This document shows, one piece after another, positions 35,859 to 44,980 of a DNA stretch of 64,000 nucleotides. Position 1 is the stretch's first letter. The number at the start of each line of letters is the position of its first letter. The stretch is from Gimesia aquarii (GTDB lineage: Bacteria; Planctomycetota; Planctomycetia; Planctomycetales; Planctomycetaceae), in NCBI RefSeq assembly GCF_007748175.1, contig NZ_CP037422.1:3540020-3604019 (forward strand). The letters run 5' to 3'. Made by a program: the position numbers and the translations under genes. Under the pieces are notes generated by a model. It worked only from the letters and a program-made list of their open reading frames with translations. It searched no databases and was not told the origin of the DNA.

Positions 35859-35875
35859 ACTATACTAAGTATAGT
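35859..35875. promoter_or_regulatory. Inverted repeat adjoining the right dif-like site
   Basis: ACTATAC-TAA-GTATAGT is a perfect 7-bp inverted repeat ending 4 bp before the right dif-like site. It may be a phage operator or an accessory element for Xer recombination. Confidence 0.4.
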
Positions 35876-35879
35876 ATGA

Positions 35880-35907
35880 ACGTCTGATCATGTCCGTTAT
35901 GTTAAAT
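35880..35907. other. dif-like XerCD site, right prophage junction
   Basis: It has the same hexamer TGTCCG and XerD arm TTATGTTAAAT as the left site, but a diverged XerC arm (ACGTCTGATCA instead of ACGTCCGATAA, two changes). Phage att sites often have one good Xer arm and one diverged arm, so the right XerC arm probably came from the phage (inference). A perfect 21-bp match with the left junction covers 35890-35910. Confidence 0.83.
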
Positions 35908-35922
35908 TCAGATTTCAAATAT

Positions 35923-35942
35923 CCCTATTTTTATAGGGTTTT
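35923..35942. terminator. Terminator-like hairpin after the right dif-like site
   Basis: CCCTAT-TTTT-ATAGGG followed by TTTT. Before phage integration it would have lain just beyond dif downstream of accA, where it could have terminated that transcript. Confidence 0.5.
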
Positions 35943-36075
35943 CAAATCTTCTCTCTGTTGCTCCCTAGAGCTCTGTATGTAACTTGATTTGCCTGCTTTG
36001 TGTTGCCCTTTTATTGCTTTATGACTATGTCATAGTCATATCAGTCTGTAACAACCACTTTTAAGACTCTGATTT

Positions 36076-37290
36076 CTAACGTCTTTGAATGTTTTTTAAC
36101 CGGCTCTGCAGTGTTGAACTAAGTGAATCCAGTGAGACCCGTTGCAGCTCTAATTGACGCAAAACTCTCACGTCCAACGGTGTGGTTACATCTGTCTTGG
36201 AATCGGGGTCTCCCCCAGTCAATAGCACATCTGCTCGCCAGTCTCTTAAGACTGCCATTACGACCTGATCTGGCAAGCCTGAGAGGCTTTCTTCAAACTC
36301 CTCGATGAGTGAATTCTGTGCCTCAGGATAGTCAGAATAGATCGCAGCAATATCCCGCAATAACACTGCCCGCTCAGGATTCAATTTCTCTTCTTGATTT
36401 CTATTTGCGTCAAACAAAGGGCTACCTGATGTGGTTGAGCTATCTGGTTGGCCATTTTGCCAGTTTTCAGCAACCCCTCTCAACACACCGGGGATCCGGG
36501 ACGTGAGCTGCCTGGCAAACTCCTCACGGTCCTCAGGAGCAGTTGAATTGAAGGCTTCAATGATCTTATCTTCCAGCTCTCCGCGTAAATAGACGGGAAT
36601 GCTCTTGAGAATCTCTTTTAATGAGGGTTCCTGATTCGTAGTTCGAACTTTAGAGCCATCTCCTTCTGATCCGCGAAAGAACGGATTGGGAAGATCGTTT
36701 GAACCAGGTGGAAACGGGTTTTGTTCGCCCTGATGCTTACGGTCGTCGCCAAACAGTTCTTCATCGGGATTACGGTCACGAACGGGAACGTCGGGATGAT
36801 TCAATTCGGCCAGATACGAATCAAGAACATCATGAAACCCTGCCGGCATGACAGGAGCCAGCTCGTCTAAGATAACCGCAGCTGCATAACCACTGTGAGA
36901 AGTCAAAACAGTGGCACGGGCTGATTCGGAAATCGTGATTACGAAAAAAGTCAGAAACAATGAGAAGATGATGCCTTTTGCTAGACCCAAAAGCGCTCCC
37001 AGATGACGATCAAACTCCTGGAACTTTAATGCATCAAGAGTTGATTTTAAACTTCGCGCCACTGTAAACGAAATAAATGAGAATACAATATAGATCACTA
37101 ACATCGCGATCCAGCGATTCAACGGAGGCTTCACATTAATCATGGGAGCCAATTGCAAAGATAGCGATTCTGCAAAAGCAAAGCAAAGGACTAAAGCAGC
37201 AATCGCTGCCAATTGCCAGACCACTCCTTTGGAAGCCCCCTTCCAGATGGCGTAAAGCAAAATTCCCGCAATCAGTAAATCAAACCACAT
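36076..37290 (-). CDS. CvpA-family membrane protein
   Basis: A 404-residue protein. The first 170 residues hold four hydrophobic segments with the CvpA pattern (FDLLIAGILLYAIWKGASKG; FISFTVARSLKSTLDALKF; LGALLGLAKGIIFSLFLTFF). CvpA proteins are linked to colicin V production and envelope homeostasis. The remaining 230 residues are soluble and acidic, longer than in the classical 160-residue CvpA, as in other planctomycete members. It is the right-hand host flank of the prophage. Confidence 0.8.
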   Translation of the reverse strand: MWFDLLIAGILLYAIWKGASKGVVWQLAAIAALVLCFAFAESLSLQLAPMINVKPPLNRWIAMLVIYIVFSFISFTVARSLKSTLDALKFQEFDRHLGALLGLAKGIIFSLFLTFFVITISESARATVLTSHSGYAAAVILDELAPVMPAGFHDVLDSYLAELNHPDVPVRDRNPDEELFGDDRKHQGEQNPFPPGSNDLPNPFFRGSEGDGSKVRTTNQEPSLKEILKSIPVYLRGELEDKIIEAFNSTAPEDREEFARQLTSRIPGVLRGVAENWQNGQPDSSTTSGSPLFDANRNQEEKLNPERAVLLRDIAAIYSDYPEAQNSLIEEFEESLSGLPDQVVMAVLRDWRADVLLTGGDPDSKTDVTTPLDVRVLRQLELQRVSLDSLSSTLQSRLKNIQRR

Positions 37291-37558
37291 TTCGACATCC
37301 TGTCTAACTTGGATCTTCCATAATCATCGGGCGGACGGTCCTTCCCTGTTGGTACTCCCCCGATTTTTCGAAAATCAAGGGTAGGGGATTATAGGTAAAA
37401 ATCACTGTCAGCGCAAAGACCAAATTAAGGCTTGTATCTCAGCAGTCAGATAGTATTCTCAAACTACATCTGAAATAATAATTTGGAATCACTACGTTTG
37501 AGGTGATGTGAATTTAATTGCTTAATCGCCACTTCAATGGTACTCAATTCTGAATTGA

Positions 37559-38008
37559 TCAAAACTGTTTCTTGCTATCTAGCAGCAGCGTGATCGGCCC
37601 ATCATTGACCAGCTCCACATCCATGTGTTCTTGAAAACGTCCTGTGGCGACTTCAATTCCATGCCCTTTCACTTCTGCCACAAAACTTTGATAGAGCTCA
37701 TCTGCCTGTTCGGGACGGGCGGCATTCACAAAACTGGGGCGACGTCCTTTGCGACAATCGCCCAGTAAAGTAAACTGGCTCACGACCAGCATCTTCGCGT
37801 TAACATCAGATAATGCCAGATTCATTTTCCCGGCTTCATCTTCAAAGACACGGAGTCCCACAGTTTTCTGTGCCAGATAGATCACATCATCCTGTGTATC
37901 ATCCTGTTCGACTCCGAGTAAAACCAAAAAGCCCTGTTCGATTTGTCCCGTGATCTCATTATTCACGGTCACACTCGCGCGGGAAACCCTCTGAACAACG
38001 GCTCTCAA
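37559..38008 (-). CDS. dtd: D-aminoacyl-tRNA deacylase
   Basis: A 149-residue protein with all signatures of DTD: RAVVQRVSRASVTV at the start, GFLVLLGVEQDDTQDD, SQFTLLGDCRKGRRPSF, and VNDGPITLLLDS at the end, where the Gly-cisPro motif is expected (here GPIT). It hydrolyses D-Tyr and other D-aminoacyl or mischarged glycyl bonds on tRNA, acting in the cytoplasm as a dimer. It lies 38 bp downstream of the ThiO-like gene on the same strand. Confidence 0.95.
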   Translation of the reverse strand: MRAVVQRVSRASVTVNNEITGQIEQGFLVLLGVEQDDTQDDVIYLAQKTVGLRVFEDEAGKMNLALSDVNAKMLVVSQFTLLGDCRKGRRPSFVNAARPEQADELYQSFVAEVKGHGIEVATGRFQEHMDVELVNDGPITLLLDSKKQF

Positions 38009-38046
38009 TTTGTCTCTCCTAATTGGTTCGTTTTCCTGATCATCAC

Positions 38047-39153
38047 TCAGCCTTTCATCCCACGTGAACAGGAAAAGGGTTCGAGCGGAAGATCAAGTTT
38101 CTGTTGACAGATCAATTGTCTGACCAGCCTGGCGGTAATCGGTGAAAGTTGTAACCCATCGCGATAATGCCCGGCAGCCATTAACAGATTATCGTAGCCT
38201 TCCACAAATCCCAGATACGGTAGACCATCAATCGACTTGGGTCGTAAACCAGCCCAGGCACGTTCGAAGGTTGCCTCTTTCAAAGATGGGACAACAGACT
38301 GTGCAAACTGAATCAAGCCGCCAACGCCTTCAGCGGTATTGTCTTTATTAAAACCGACATTGCTTTCCGTCGAGCCGATCAGAATTTTACCATCACTACG
38401 AGGTACAAGATATTGACTACCACATTCGATCACATTACGAAACGGCAGGCAATTCACCGACAGCAAAACGATTTGTCCCTGGACAGGAACCAGTTCGCAA
38501 TTGATTCCAAGTTTACTAAGAACTTCAGAAGACCAGGCGCCTCCTGCAATCACAGTTTTCTCTGCATGATGAATTTCTGATGAAGTTCGGACGCCTGTGA
38601 TTTTGGAATCACTCATTTCAAAACCAACGATCGGCATTCCGGAATTAAGTTGAACTCCTTGATTTGCACAAGCCAGGAGCAGCGCCTTTAAGTGCCGGGG
38701 ATTCCGAACCTGGCTCATCTCAGGAAGATAAAATGCTTTCTTCACCTGCTCGCTTAAAAACGATGCGCGCTCTTGTAACATCATTTGATCGAATTCTTCA
38801 ATCAACGCACCTGAGTCGCGCCATTCTGAAATGAAGCCATCCCACTCGGCACTCTCATCACCAAGTGAAATCTGCAAACCACCGCAATTGATGAAACCGT
38901 TGTCGATGCCCGATTCCTCTTTCAACCGGCTCGACCATTCGGACCATAACAGCTTACTGGCGGCACGCAGTCGAATACCGGGAGTCATTGCCGACTTGAG
39001 ATCCGCAGGAGGCAACATGCCCGCCCCTGCCCAGGATGCTTCTTTTCCCAGTTGCTGGCGGTCAAAGATGGCAACAGACAGACCTTGATTTGCTAATTCA
39101 TAAGCGACAGATAGGCCAATGACCCCACCGCCAACAATATTCACATCCATCAT
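38047..39153 (-). CDS. thiO: Glycine oxidase ThiO-like FAD enzyme
   Basis: An FAD-dependent oxidoreductase of the DAO family. The dinucleotide motif VNIVGGGVIGLSVAYELA stands at the very start if translation begins at 39153 (368 residues), so I prefer this over an upstream start at 39177. Other motifs are GKEASWAGAGMLPPA, VIAGGAWSSEVL and RAWAGLRPKSIDGLPYLG, typical of ThiO. It would oxidise glycine to iminoacetate for thiazole synthesis of thiamine. No thiS or thiG is adjacent, so a general D-amino-acid-oxidase role remains possible. Confidence 0.8.
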   Translation of the reverse strand: MMDVNIVGGGVIGLSVAYELANQGLSVAIFDRQQLGKEASWAGAGMLPPADLKSAMTPGIRLRAASKLLWSEWSSRLKEESGIDNGFINCGGLQISLGDESAEWDGFISEWRDSGALIEEFDQMMLQERASFLSEQVKKAFYLPEMSQVRNPRHLKALLLACANQGVQLNSGMPIVGFEMSDSKITGVRTSSEIHHAEKTVIAGGAWSSEVLSKLGINCELVPVQGQIVLLSVNCLPFRNVIECGSQYLVPRSDGKILIGSTESNVGFNKDNTAEGVGGLIQFAQSVVPSLKEATFERAWAGLRPKSIDGLPYLGFVEGYDNLLMAAGHYRDGLQLSPITARLVRQLICQQKLDLPLEPFSCSRGMKG

Positions 39154-39304
39154 AAGAATTATGTGCCCTGGTATCACTCAAAAACTCGGAGAACTCAAGG
39201 CGATTGATTATAGCGGACTGCTTACAGAATCAAAGGGTCGAGCAGAACTCTAACACCAAGAAACGATACCTCTTCTCTCGTAAGTGCTCACCAGCAAACC
39301 AAAT

Positions 39305-41209
39305 TTACTTTTTCACACGACCAGGACGTAGCGTGCGCGCATATGTTGCAGCCAGCGTTCGTAAATTGGATCCGTAGACTTTCGTGAGTGCAGCCGGAAT
39401 AGCTGTGCCACTTTTGAGCTCACGCAAAAGCAACGCCATTTTGGGCAATCCCCCACTTTTGATCAAAAACTCAACTAAAGTAAAGCCAACGGCCGATGTT
39501 TCTGCAGGAGAAAACGTTCCCTCAGCAAACAGTTGCTCAGGACGAGTGACTTTGGGAGCCGCTTCGAGCGCCTGCTGCCTTAACGATTCAAAATAGGTTT
39601 GACTTGATGAACCATTGGAGGCAAGCAGCAATCCTAATCCGCTTGATACCCACATTGGTACGTCCCCTGCCCCTCGTTGAATCGCCGCATTAGTGAGTCC
39701 CGCAATAACATTGGTTTGTAAATCAGGAGCATCCGCAGAAGCTTCATCGCCTACGTCCTGCAGTACCAAATAGGCATCCAGATAAATGGGGGTTACTTTA
39801 GAGTGCCAGGTCACTGTTCTATCAATACGACGGTCTTCAATAGTCTGGTTAAATTCCGAATAGCCAAAACGATCTTTATACACAAAGACTGCCAGCTTTC
39901 CTTTCCAGAGTGGCTTCTGCTTATCGTTGAACATCTTTCTTAAGGCATCGGCCTGTGTTTCAGCCCAGGCACTAATCTGCTTTAGTCGATCCGCACTGAC
40001 GTTTCCGTAAAAAATGAACTCATCGGTCTCTAATATTTCTGCTTTCTCTTTTGTAAGAGCACGCTTCCAAAGTGATTCAGCATTTTCGCGTCGTAGATCG
40101 GCAAATTTTTCAGGCGAAAGTGTCGCTAATTCTGCCCTGCGTTTTTCATCTTCTGTCGGCACCATCGCTCGCAGTGCGGCCTTCGCATCTTTTCCGTCAA
40201 ACCTGGCCCCTTCAGCAATCCAGGTTTTGAGATCTTGCGCATTTTTTCTTTTGAGCAATGCCTGCCCTTGTGGCATTTTAATTGGATCCTGTAAACCAAC
40301 CAGATGCCAGAGGCGACTCTCATCTGGCTTACCAGGAACGATGACAGAACCACTTTCACCTCCACGTAGGATATCTTCAAATGTCACAACCGAAAATTCG
40401 CTCGCAGGATTATTACCACTATGACAACGCAAACAAAAATCCAACATCCAGGGTGCGACATCTTCCATAAAAGAAACTTTTTCGTCACCAGTCGCCATAA
40501 CAACCTTGACTGGTTCTTTCTTTTTCTTCGTAGACGCTCCGATAGGATCGGTCTCTTTTTGTCCGTCGAAGCGTGCGCCTTCTGCAATCCAGCGTCCAAT
40601 CAATTGAATCTGATTCAGTGCCAAGGGTGCTCCGTTTCGGGGCATACGTTGATTCCCGGTAGCAGTCAATTTGCGGATGATTAAACTGTTATTGGGATTA
40701 CCTGGAGTCAGCAAGACACCATTGCGTCCTCCCTGCTTCATGCCGGCAAACGTATCCAGTTTCAGATTGGAACTAGCACGCTGTGCACCATGACAGTTCA
40801 CACACCTTTCATTCAAGATAGGAGCAATCTGAGTCTCGAAGCTGATTCCCTGATTTCCTGCCACTTTTTTTCCGCCTCCCATCCCCTTCTCCAGAAGTTT
40901 GCGGCGCAATGCGATCAGTTTTTTAGTGCTCACAAGAATCGGGTCTGTTTCGGCGAGCATGGCATCTGCGGCAAGCTGCTCCAATTTCTTTTCTTCCGCA
41001 TCTGTCGCTTCTTGGGCTTCTTCATACTTTTTCTGTCGAATCAACGAAGAAACCTTACCCAGGTTCTTTTTAATTGATGCCAATTCTCTTCTCTGCGCAG
41101 ATGTGAGCTTCGCGGCCTCTACACTCCCCGCTATTACTCCCAAACACAATAGCAAGACAAAGAGAATTCGTAATACATTGACAGACTTAAATGACATAAC
41201 TTGCCTCAT
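39305..41209 (-). CDS. Planctomycete-type cytochrome c domain protein
   Basis: A 634-residue secreted protein with signal segment VLRILFVLLLCLGVIAGSVEA. It has two haem c sites: CVNCHG in ERCVNCHGAQRASSNLKLDT and CLRCHSGNNPASEFS. Both lie in domains of the planctomycete cytochrome c (PSCyt1) type, with MPRNGAPL and MPQGQALL as possible axial-ligand loops. Residues 370-630 form a further region of unknown function. It may carry electrons or act in polysaccharide/sulfatase-associated oxidation; the pairing usually seen with DUF1553/1549 genes is absent here. Confidence 0.8.
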   Translation of the reverse strand: MRQVMSFKSVNVLRILFVLLLCLGVIAGSVEAAKLTSAQRRELASIKKNLGKVSSLIRQKKYEEAQEATDAEEKKLEQLAADAMLAETDPILVSTKKLIALRRKLLEKGMGGGKKVAGNQGISFETQIAPILNERCVNCHGAQRASSNLKLDTFAGMKQGGRNGVLLTPGNPNNSLIIRKLTATGNQRMPRNGAPLALNQIQLIGRWIAEGARFDGQKETDPIGASTKKKKEPVKVVMATGDEKVSFMEDVAPWMLDFCLRCHSGNNPASEFSVVTFEDILRGGESGSVIVPGKPDESRLWHLVGLQDPIKMPQGQALLKRKNAQDLKTWIAEGARFDGKDAKAALRAMVPTEDEKRRAELATLSPEKFADLRRENAESLWKRALTKEKAEILETDEFIFYGNVSADRLKQISAWAETQADALRKMFNDKQKPLWKGKLAVFVYKDRFGYSEFNQTIEDRRIDRTVTWHSKVTPIYLDAYLVLQDVGDEASADAPDLQTNVIAGLTNAAIQRGAGDVPMWVSSGLGLLLASNGSSSQTYFESLRQQALEAAPKVTRPEQLFAEGTFSPAETSAVGFTLVEFLIKSGGLPKMALLLRELKSGTAIPAALTKVYGSNLRTLAATYARTLRPGRVKK

Positions 41210-41612
41210 TGCTTGCTTCTTGATTGATTACTTTAAAAAAATAGCCCCCTGCCCCACCCTATCACTACTTATTTTATTTAACTATAGGGTTTGAAAGCCG
41301 GGTGGAAAAACTACTTCTGGGATCAGCTTAAAACTTAACAGATGCTTACTTGTAGCCATCCAGTATAATCAGCCCCGGGATCAGAAAAAAGATCTGAACA
41401 CATCGAAACAGAAATCTAAATAGAGTGTACAATGCTTCCTTTTAACTCAACCTCCCCTATCTAGTCCTCGTTCGCCTCTTTTTGACAATTGCCAGTAAGA
41501 AACCTCAGATTTTTCTGATGATGTTCCGAGACAAGCCTATCTCAGATTGTCTATAATAGAGGCAGCATAAGTACTTTTTTAATCACTTCTTGCAAAACCT
41601 CCGCTTTAAATT
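41210..41612. other. Divergent intergenic region, 403 bp
   Basis: It separates the cytochrome gene from larE. AT-rich, with no clear promoter, operator, RNA or reading frame that I can support. Confidence 0.4.
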
Positions 41613-42476
41613 ATGTCTCTGACAGCAGAATTATCACAAAAATCTAAGCACCTCCAGCAAATTTTGTCGACAATGGATCGCATTGTTGTCGCCTTTTCTG
41701 CAGGCGTTGACAGTACAGTGGTCGCTCAGGGGGCATTTTTAGCACGTGGCAATCACGCATTAGCAGTCACTGCAGTCAGCCCGAGTCTGGCTCTGGGAGA
41801 AAAAGAAGAAGCGATCAGACTGGCAGAACTGATTGGCATCGAGCACCGTCTCATTTCTACTTCGGAGTTTTCGCAAACTGACTACCGAGCCAATGCCCCC
41901 AACCGTTGCTTTTTCTGCAAAACAGAACTGTATCAACTACTCACCCGTTCTGTAGCATGTAATGAATGGGAAACGGCAACGCTTGTTAACGGGGCCAATC
42001 TTGATGATCAAGGGGACCACCGTCCGGGAATGCAAGCCGCTACGGACTTTCAAGTTCGCAGTCCTCTGATTGAAGCAGGTTTTACAAAGGTGGATGTCAG
42101 AAACTTAGCTCGTCACTGGGAACTCCCCATCTGGAATAAACCAGCACACCCCTGCCTTTCCAGCCGCATTGTTTATGGCGTGGAAGTGACAGAGGAACGC
42201 GTACAAAGAATCGACCAGGGAGAACAATATCTTCGCCAGCAATTTCAGATTGACGAACTGCGTGTTCGTCTGGAGCCGAATGAATTGGCGCGCATTGAAG
42301 TTCCACTTCACCAAATACAAAAATTGACCACGCCCACAGCAGTCGAAGAGATTACACAGGAGTTTTTAGCATTAGGTTTTCGCAATGTAACACTTGACTT
42401 GCAGGGATTTCGATCCGGTAGTCTCAATAGTTTTCTCTCCATTAATGACCTCCAGATAGCCGCTCAAAAAAAATGA
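41613..42476 (+). CDS. larE: LarE-like ATP-dependent sacrificial sulfur transferase
   Basis: A 287-residue PP-loop protein. The ATP-binding loop is FSAGVDST (about residues 28-35), a CFFCKTELY pair follows at Cys99/Cys102, and NKPAHPCLSSRIVYG holds Cys181, which corresponds to the sulfur-donating Cys of Lactiplantibacillus LarE. LarE helps build the nickel-pincer cofactor of lactate racemase, giving its own sulfur. No larA, larB or larC is in the window, so the target protein here is unknown; LarE-like proteins also occur without lactate racemase. Confidence 0.85.
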   Translation: MSLTAELSQKSKHLQQILSTMDRIVVAFSAGVDSTVVAQGAFLARGNHALAVTAVSPSLALGEKEEAIRLAELIGIEHRLISTSEFSQTDYRANAPNRCFFCKTELYQLLTRSVACNEWETATLVNGANLDDQGDHRPGMQAATDFQVRSPLIEAGFTKVDVRNLARHWELPIWNKPAHPCLSSRIVYGVEVTEERVQRIDQGEQYLRQQFQIDELRVRLEPNELARIEVPLHQIQKLTTPTAVEEITQEFLALGFRNVTLDLQGFRSGSLNSFLSINDLQIAAQKK

Positions 42477-42562
42477 GTCTCTGAAGGGATTGCATCTTGG
42501 CCCCTCTCAGAACAGAATAAACCAAAGAAAATACAGCAATCATTTGATAAGGAATACCAACC

Positions 42563-43660
42563 GTGGATCCACATAGCGATTCTTACATTGATCTTCGCAG
42601 TGATACCAAAACAAAACCGACACCCGAAATGCTGGAAGCAATGATGACCGCCGAGTTAGGCGATGACATGAACGGTGAAGATCCGACCGTGAATCGTCTG
42701 GAATCGATGGTCTGTGAAATGCTGGGAATGGAAGCAGCTGTCTTTGCCTGTTCGGGTACACAATCCAATCAAATGGGACTCAGGTCACATTGTCTTCCAG
42801 GCGATGAATTGCTGATTCATGAACTGGGACACATCGCCATCTTTGAAGGAGGTGCACCTGCAGTTCTAAGTGGTATTAGTTGCCGCACGTTGACTGGCGA
42901 TAAGGGAATGTTGACTGTAGATACTTTGCAGGGGAAAATTCGTGCCGATGACCAGCACTTGTGTCGAACCCGGCTCCTCTGTGTGGAAAATACGACTAAT
43001 GCCGGTGGTGGATACTATTACCCTCTGGGTCAACTCAATAAAATCTGCGATTGGGCACACGAAAATGGTTTAAAGACACATATGGATGGTGCTCGGGTCT
43101 TTAATGCCACAATCGCAGCGGGATACTCCATCAAAGAAGTCTGTGCTCCTCTCGATACCATTTCCATTTGTTTTTCGAAGGGTCTCGGCTGTCCGATGGG
43201 TTCTATTCTGGCTGGGCCGAAAGAAGAGATTGCCAAAGCACGACGATCCCGTAAAATTTTCGGCGGTGCTTTGAGACAAGCCGGAATCGTTGCTGCCGCT
43301 TGTGTCTACGCATTAGAAAACAACATTGAACGACTGCAAAAAGATCATGACAATGCCCGTTTCCTGGCAGAGCAACTGGCAACCATTGAAGGAATCTCCA
43401 TTTCTCCTGAAGAGACCGAAACAAACCTGGTGTTTTTCGATATTCATCCGGAACTTGGCAACGCCATGCAACTTTCAAAAGCCTTGCACGAAATCGGGGT
43501 AGGCATTGGTGCAATGGGACATACCCGTCTTAGAGCCTGTACTCATTTAGATATCAGTCGAGAGAAAATTGCTCAGGTTCCCGCTGCCATCAAAGAAGCA
43601 CTCAATTCCGGTCTCAATCAATATCAAGGAGTGGCAACAGGTCCTTACGCCCGCGGATAA
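42563..43660 (+). CDS. ltaE: Low-specificity L-threonine aldolase
   Basis: A 365-residue PLP enzyme of the beta-eliminating lyase family. It starts YIDLRSDTKTKPTPEMLEAM, has DDMNGEDPTVNRLE and GTQSNQM, HMDGARVFNA, and the PLP-binding Lys in ISICFSKGLGCPMGS. It cleaves threonine or allo-threonine to glycine and acetaldehyde in the cytoplasm. It lies 86 bp after larE on the same strand; no shared pathway is evident. Confidence 0.92.
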   Translation: MDPHSDSYIDLRSDTKTKPTPEMLEAMMTAELGDDMNGEDPTVNRLESMVCEMLGMEAAVFACSGTQSNQMGLRSHCLPGDELLIHELGHIAIFEGGAPAVLSGISCRTLTGDKGMLTVDTLQGKIRADDQHLCRTRLLCVENTTNAGGGYYYPLGQLNKICDWAHENGLKTHMDGARVFNATIAAGYSIKEVCAPLDTISICFSKGLGCPMGSILAGPKEEIAKARRSRKIFGGALRQAGIVAAACVYALENNIERLQKDHDNARFLAEQLATIEGISISPEETETNLVFFDIHPELGNAMQLSKALHEIGVGIGAMGHTRLRACTHLDISREKIAQVPAAIKEALNSGLNQYQGVATGPYARG

Positions 43661-44138
43661 TTAGAGAGGCTCTCGCTATAGCATGTCCAATTCAACCATA
43701 GCGGCTTCAAAGCGATGATATGGGGTCCAAACAGCCTTGGAAACGCTACCATAAACTTCCATACAGGCTAAACTCTTAAAAGAGTGGCACTTAAAATAAA
43801 ACCTTTAATATGTTTTGAGTTCAGTGCTTTCCCCCTCTCTATAATCCATAAAATCGTCACCAGCCACCGAGTCCCGGGTTGATCGGGCGATTTCTAGCCC
43901 TGAAATTAAACTTTCTACAATCTCTGCGTCGATGGAATAAAGGTTCAAACTCCCCTCAACGATTGAGGCCGTAAAGACATAGGACTATGTCTTACACTTA
44001 AGCCCAAATCTTGCTTTATATTCCATTGAGCTGGAGGATGTGCAGGAAGCCATTCTACATTCAATATTGATAACAAGCTGAAAACAGGTGTTCTTTTGCT
44101 CTATTAAGGGGCAAATTCACTTGAATTCAGTGAATTCA
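43661..44138. other. Intergenic region upstream of flgM
   Basis: About 480 bp with no supported gene. TAAA at 43938-43941 followed, 16 bp on, by AACGATTG is a weak match to the flagellar sigma-28 promoter and would suit flgM, which is usually late-class. A perfect inverted repeat lies at 43974-43993. Confidence 0.35.
43974..43993. promoter_or_regulatory. 9-bp inverted repeat upstream of flgM
   Basis: AAGACATAG-GA-CTATGTCTT is a perfect 9-bp inverted repeat with a 2-bp gap, about 150 bp before flgM. It may be an operator. Confidence 0.4.
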
Positions 44139-44576
44139 ATGAAAGAAATGGCCATGACTGCAGACTACCAGTTGAATCGATCCCCCGTATTACGATATCA
44201 TGAATCTCATGAAGTAAATAATGATCGGGAGAATTCTCTCCCGGCTGACACAGGATTCCGTGACAGGGGGAATGCCGCCATGGACGTTACCGGCACCAGT
44301 TCTATTTCCGGTTCTCTGCCAATCAATAAACAGGTTGAGCAGAATAACACCAACAATAAAGAAGCGCCCACCTCGAAACCGATCTCTTCACCAAAGGATG
44401 AATTAGAGATATCTTCAGCGGGGCGTATGCTGGATGAAATGACGAACGACTCTGAAATGCGCGCAGAACGGTTGGCACAAATCAAGGCAGCTATTGATGA
44501 TGGCACTTATGAGACCGATGAAAAGCTCGATGCGGCTTTGAATCGTCTTTTAAACCAAATCGACGAATCTGCGTAA
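44139..44576 (+). CDS. flgM: FlgM-family anti-sigma-28 factor
   Basis: The C-terminal 65 residues match FlgM: KDELEISSAGRMLDEM, then RAERLAQIKAAIDDGTYETD and LDAALNRLLNQI. FlgM binds the flagellar sigma factor FliA until the hook is complete. The N-terminal 70 residues are low-complexity and disordered. Start is uncertain: ATG 44139, 44148 or 44154, since none has a good ribosome binding site, and an upstream GTG at 44088 is less likely. Confidence 0.78.
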   Translation: MKEMAMTADYQLNRSPVLRYHESHEVNNDRENSLPADTGFRDRGNAAMDVTGTSSISGSLPINKQVEQNNTNNKEAPTSKPISSPKDELEISSAGRMLDEMTNDSEMRAERLAQIKAAIDDGTYETDEKLDAALNRLLNQIDESA

Positions 44577-44660
44577 TAACGCAGTTGCCGAAATTACAGA
44601 AATTGTTGAATTATTGAGTGAGAGATATCGGAACTCAATATAGAAAATCTGGAAACCACT

Positions 44661-44954
44661 ATGTCTCCTATCGAGAACTTTAGAGAGTTTCTAGCCGGAA
44701 AAGGCATGCGGTTGACTCAGGAACGTGAGTTGATCGTGACTGAGGTCTTTTCATCTTGTGCATATTTTGATGCGGACCAGTTGGTAGAACGGATGGCAGC
44801 TCAAAAAACGGGGCGACGCGTTAGCCGTTCGACAGTCTATCGTACATTAGGCTGGCTGATAGACGCCGGCCTGTTACGAAAGATGACAGATATGATTAAC
44901 CGTGATCGTGATGTTTATAGTACGATTTCGAGTAACCCACGTTTTCGACTATAA
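44661..44954 (+). pseudogene. Truncated Fur-family paralogue (tandem duplicate)
   Basis: A 97-codon frame nearly identical over its first 80 codons to the full Fur-like gene that follows (GMRLTQERELIVTEVFSS; DQLVERMAAQKTGRRVSRST; VYRTLGWL). It then departs at DRDVYSTISSNPRFRL and stops. Aligned with the full copy, a 1-bp loss and a nearby in-frame stop remove the whole metal-binding and dimerisation domain. If expressed, it would be a lone winged-helix domain. The duplication includes the few codons before the start. Confidence 0.75.
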
Positions 44955-44980
44955 AAAATTTAGAAGAGAAAGAGACAACA

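Larger units (their letters stand above)
21710..35907 (-). mobile_element. Inovirus-like (filamentous phage) prophage integrated at dif
   Basis: The element of about 14.2 kb is bounded by two dif-like direct repeats (21 bp identical, 21720-21740 and 35890-35910) and lies between accA and a cvpA-like gene. On the minus strand the gene order matches Ff phages: ssDNA-binding protein, HUH Rep, small membrane proteins, major coat protein, tip protein, pVI-like, Zot/pI, secretin. There is no integrase, consistent with use of host XerCD as in CTX-type phages. A plus-strand cargo of about 5 kb sits between the replication and structural modules, making it longer than most inoviruses. No open frame looks interrupted, so it may be intact. 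Confidence 0.9.

Noticed and set aside
44088-44138. GTG start that would extend FlgM by 17 residues
   Set aside because: No ribosome binding site; the ATGs at 44139-44154 are closer to the conserved FlgM length.
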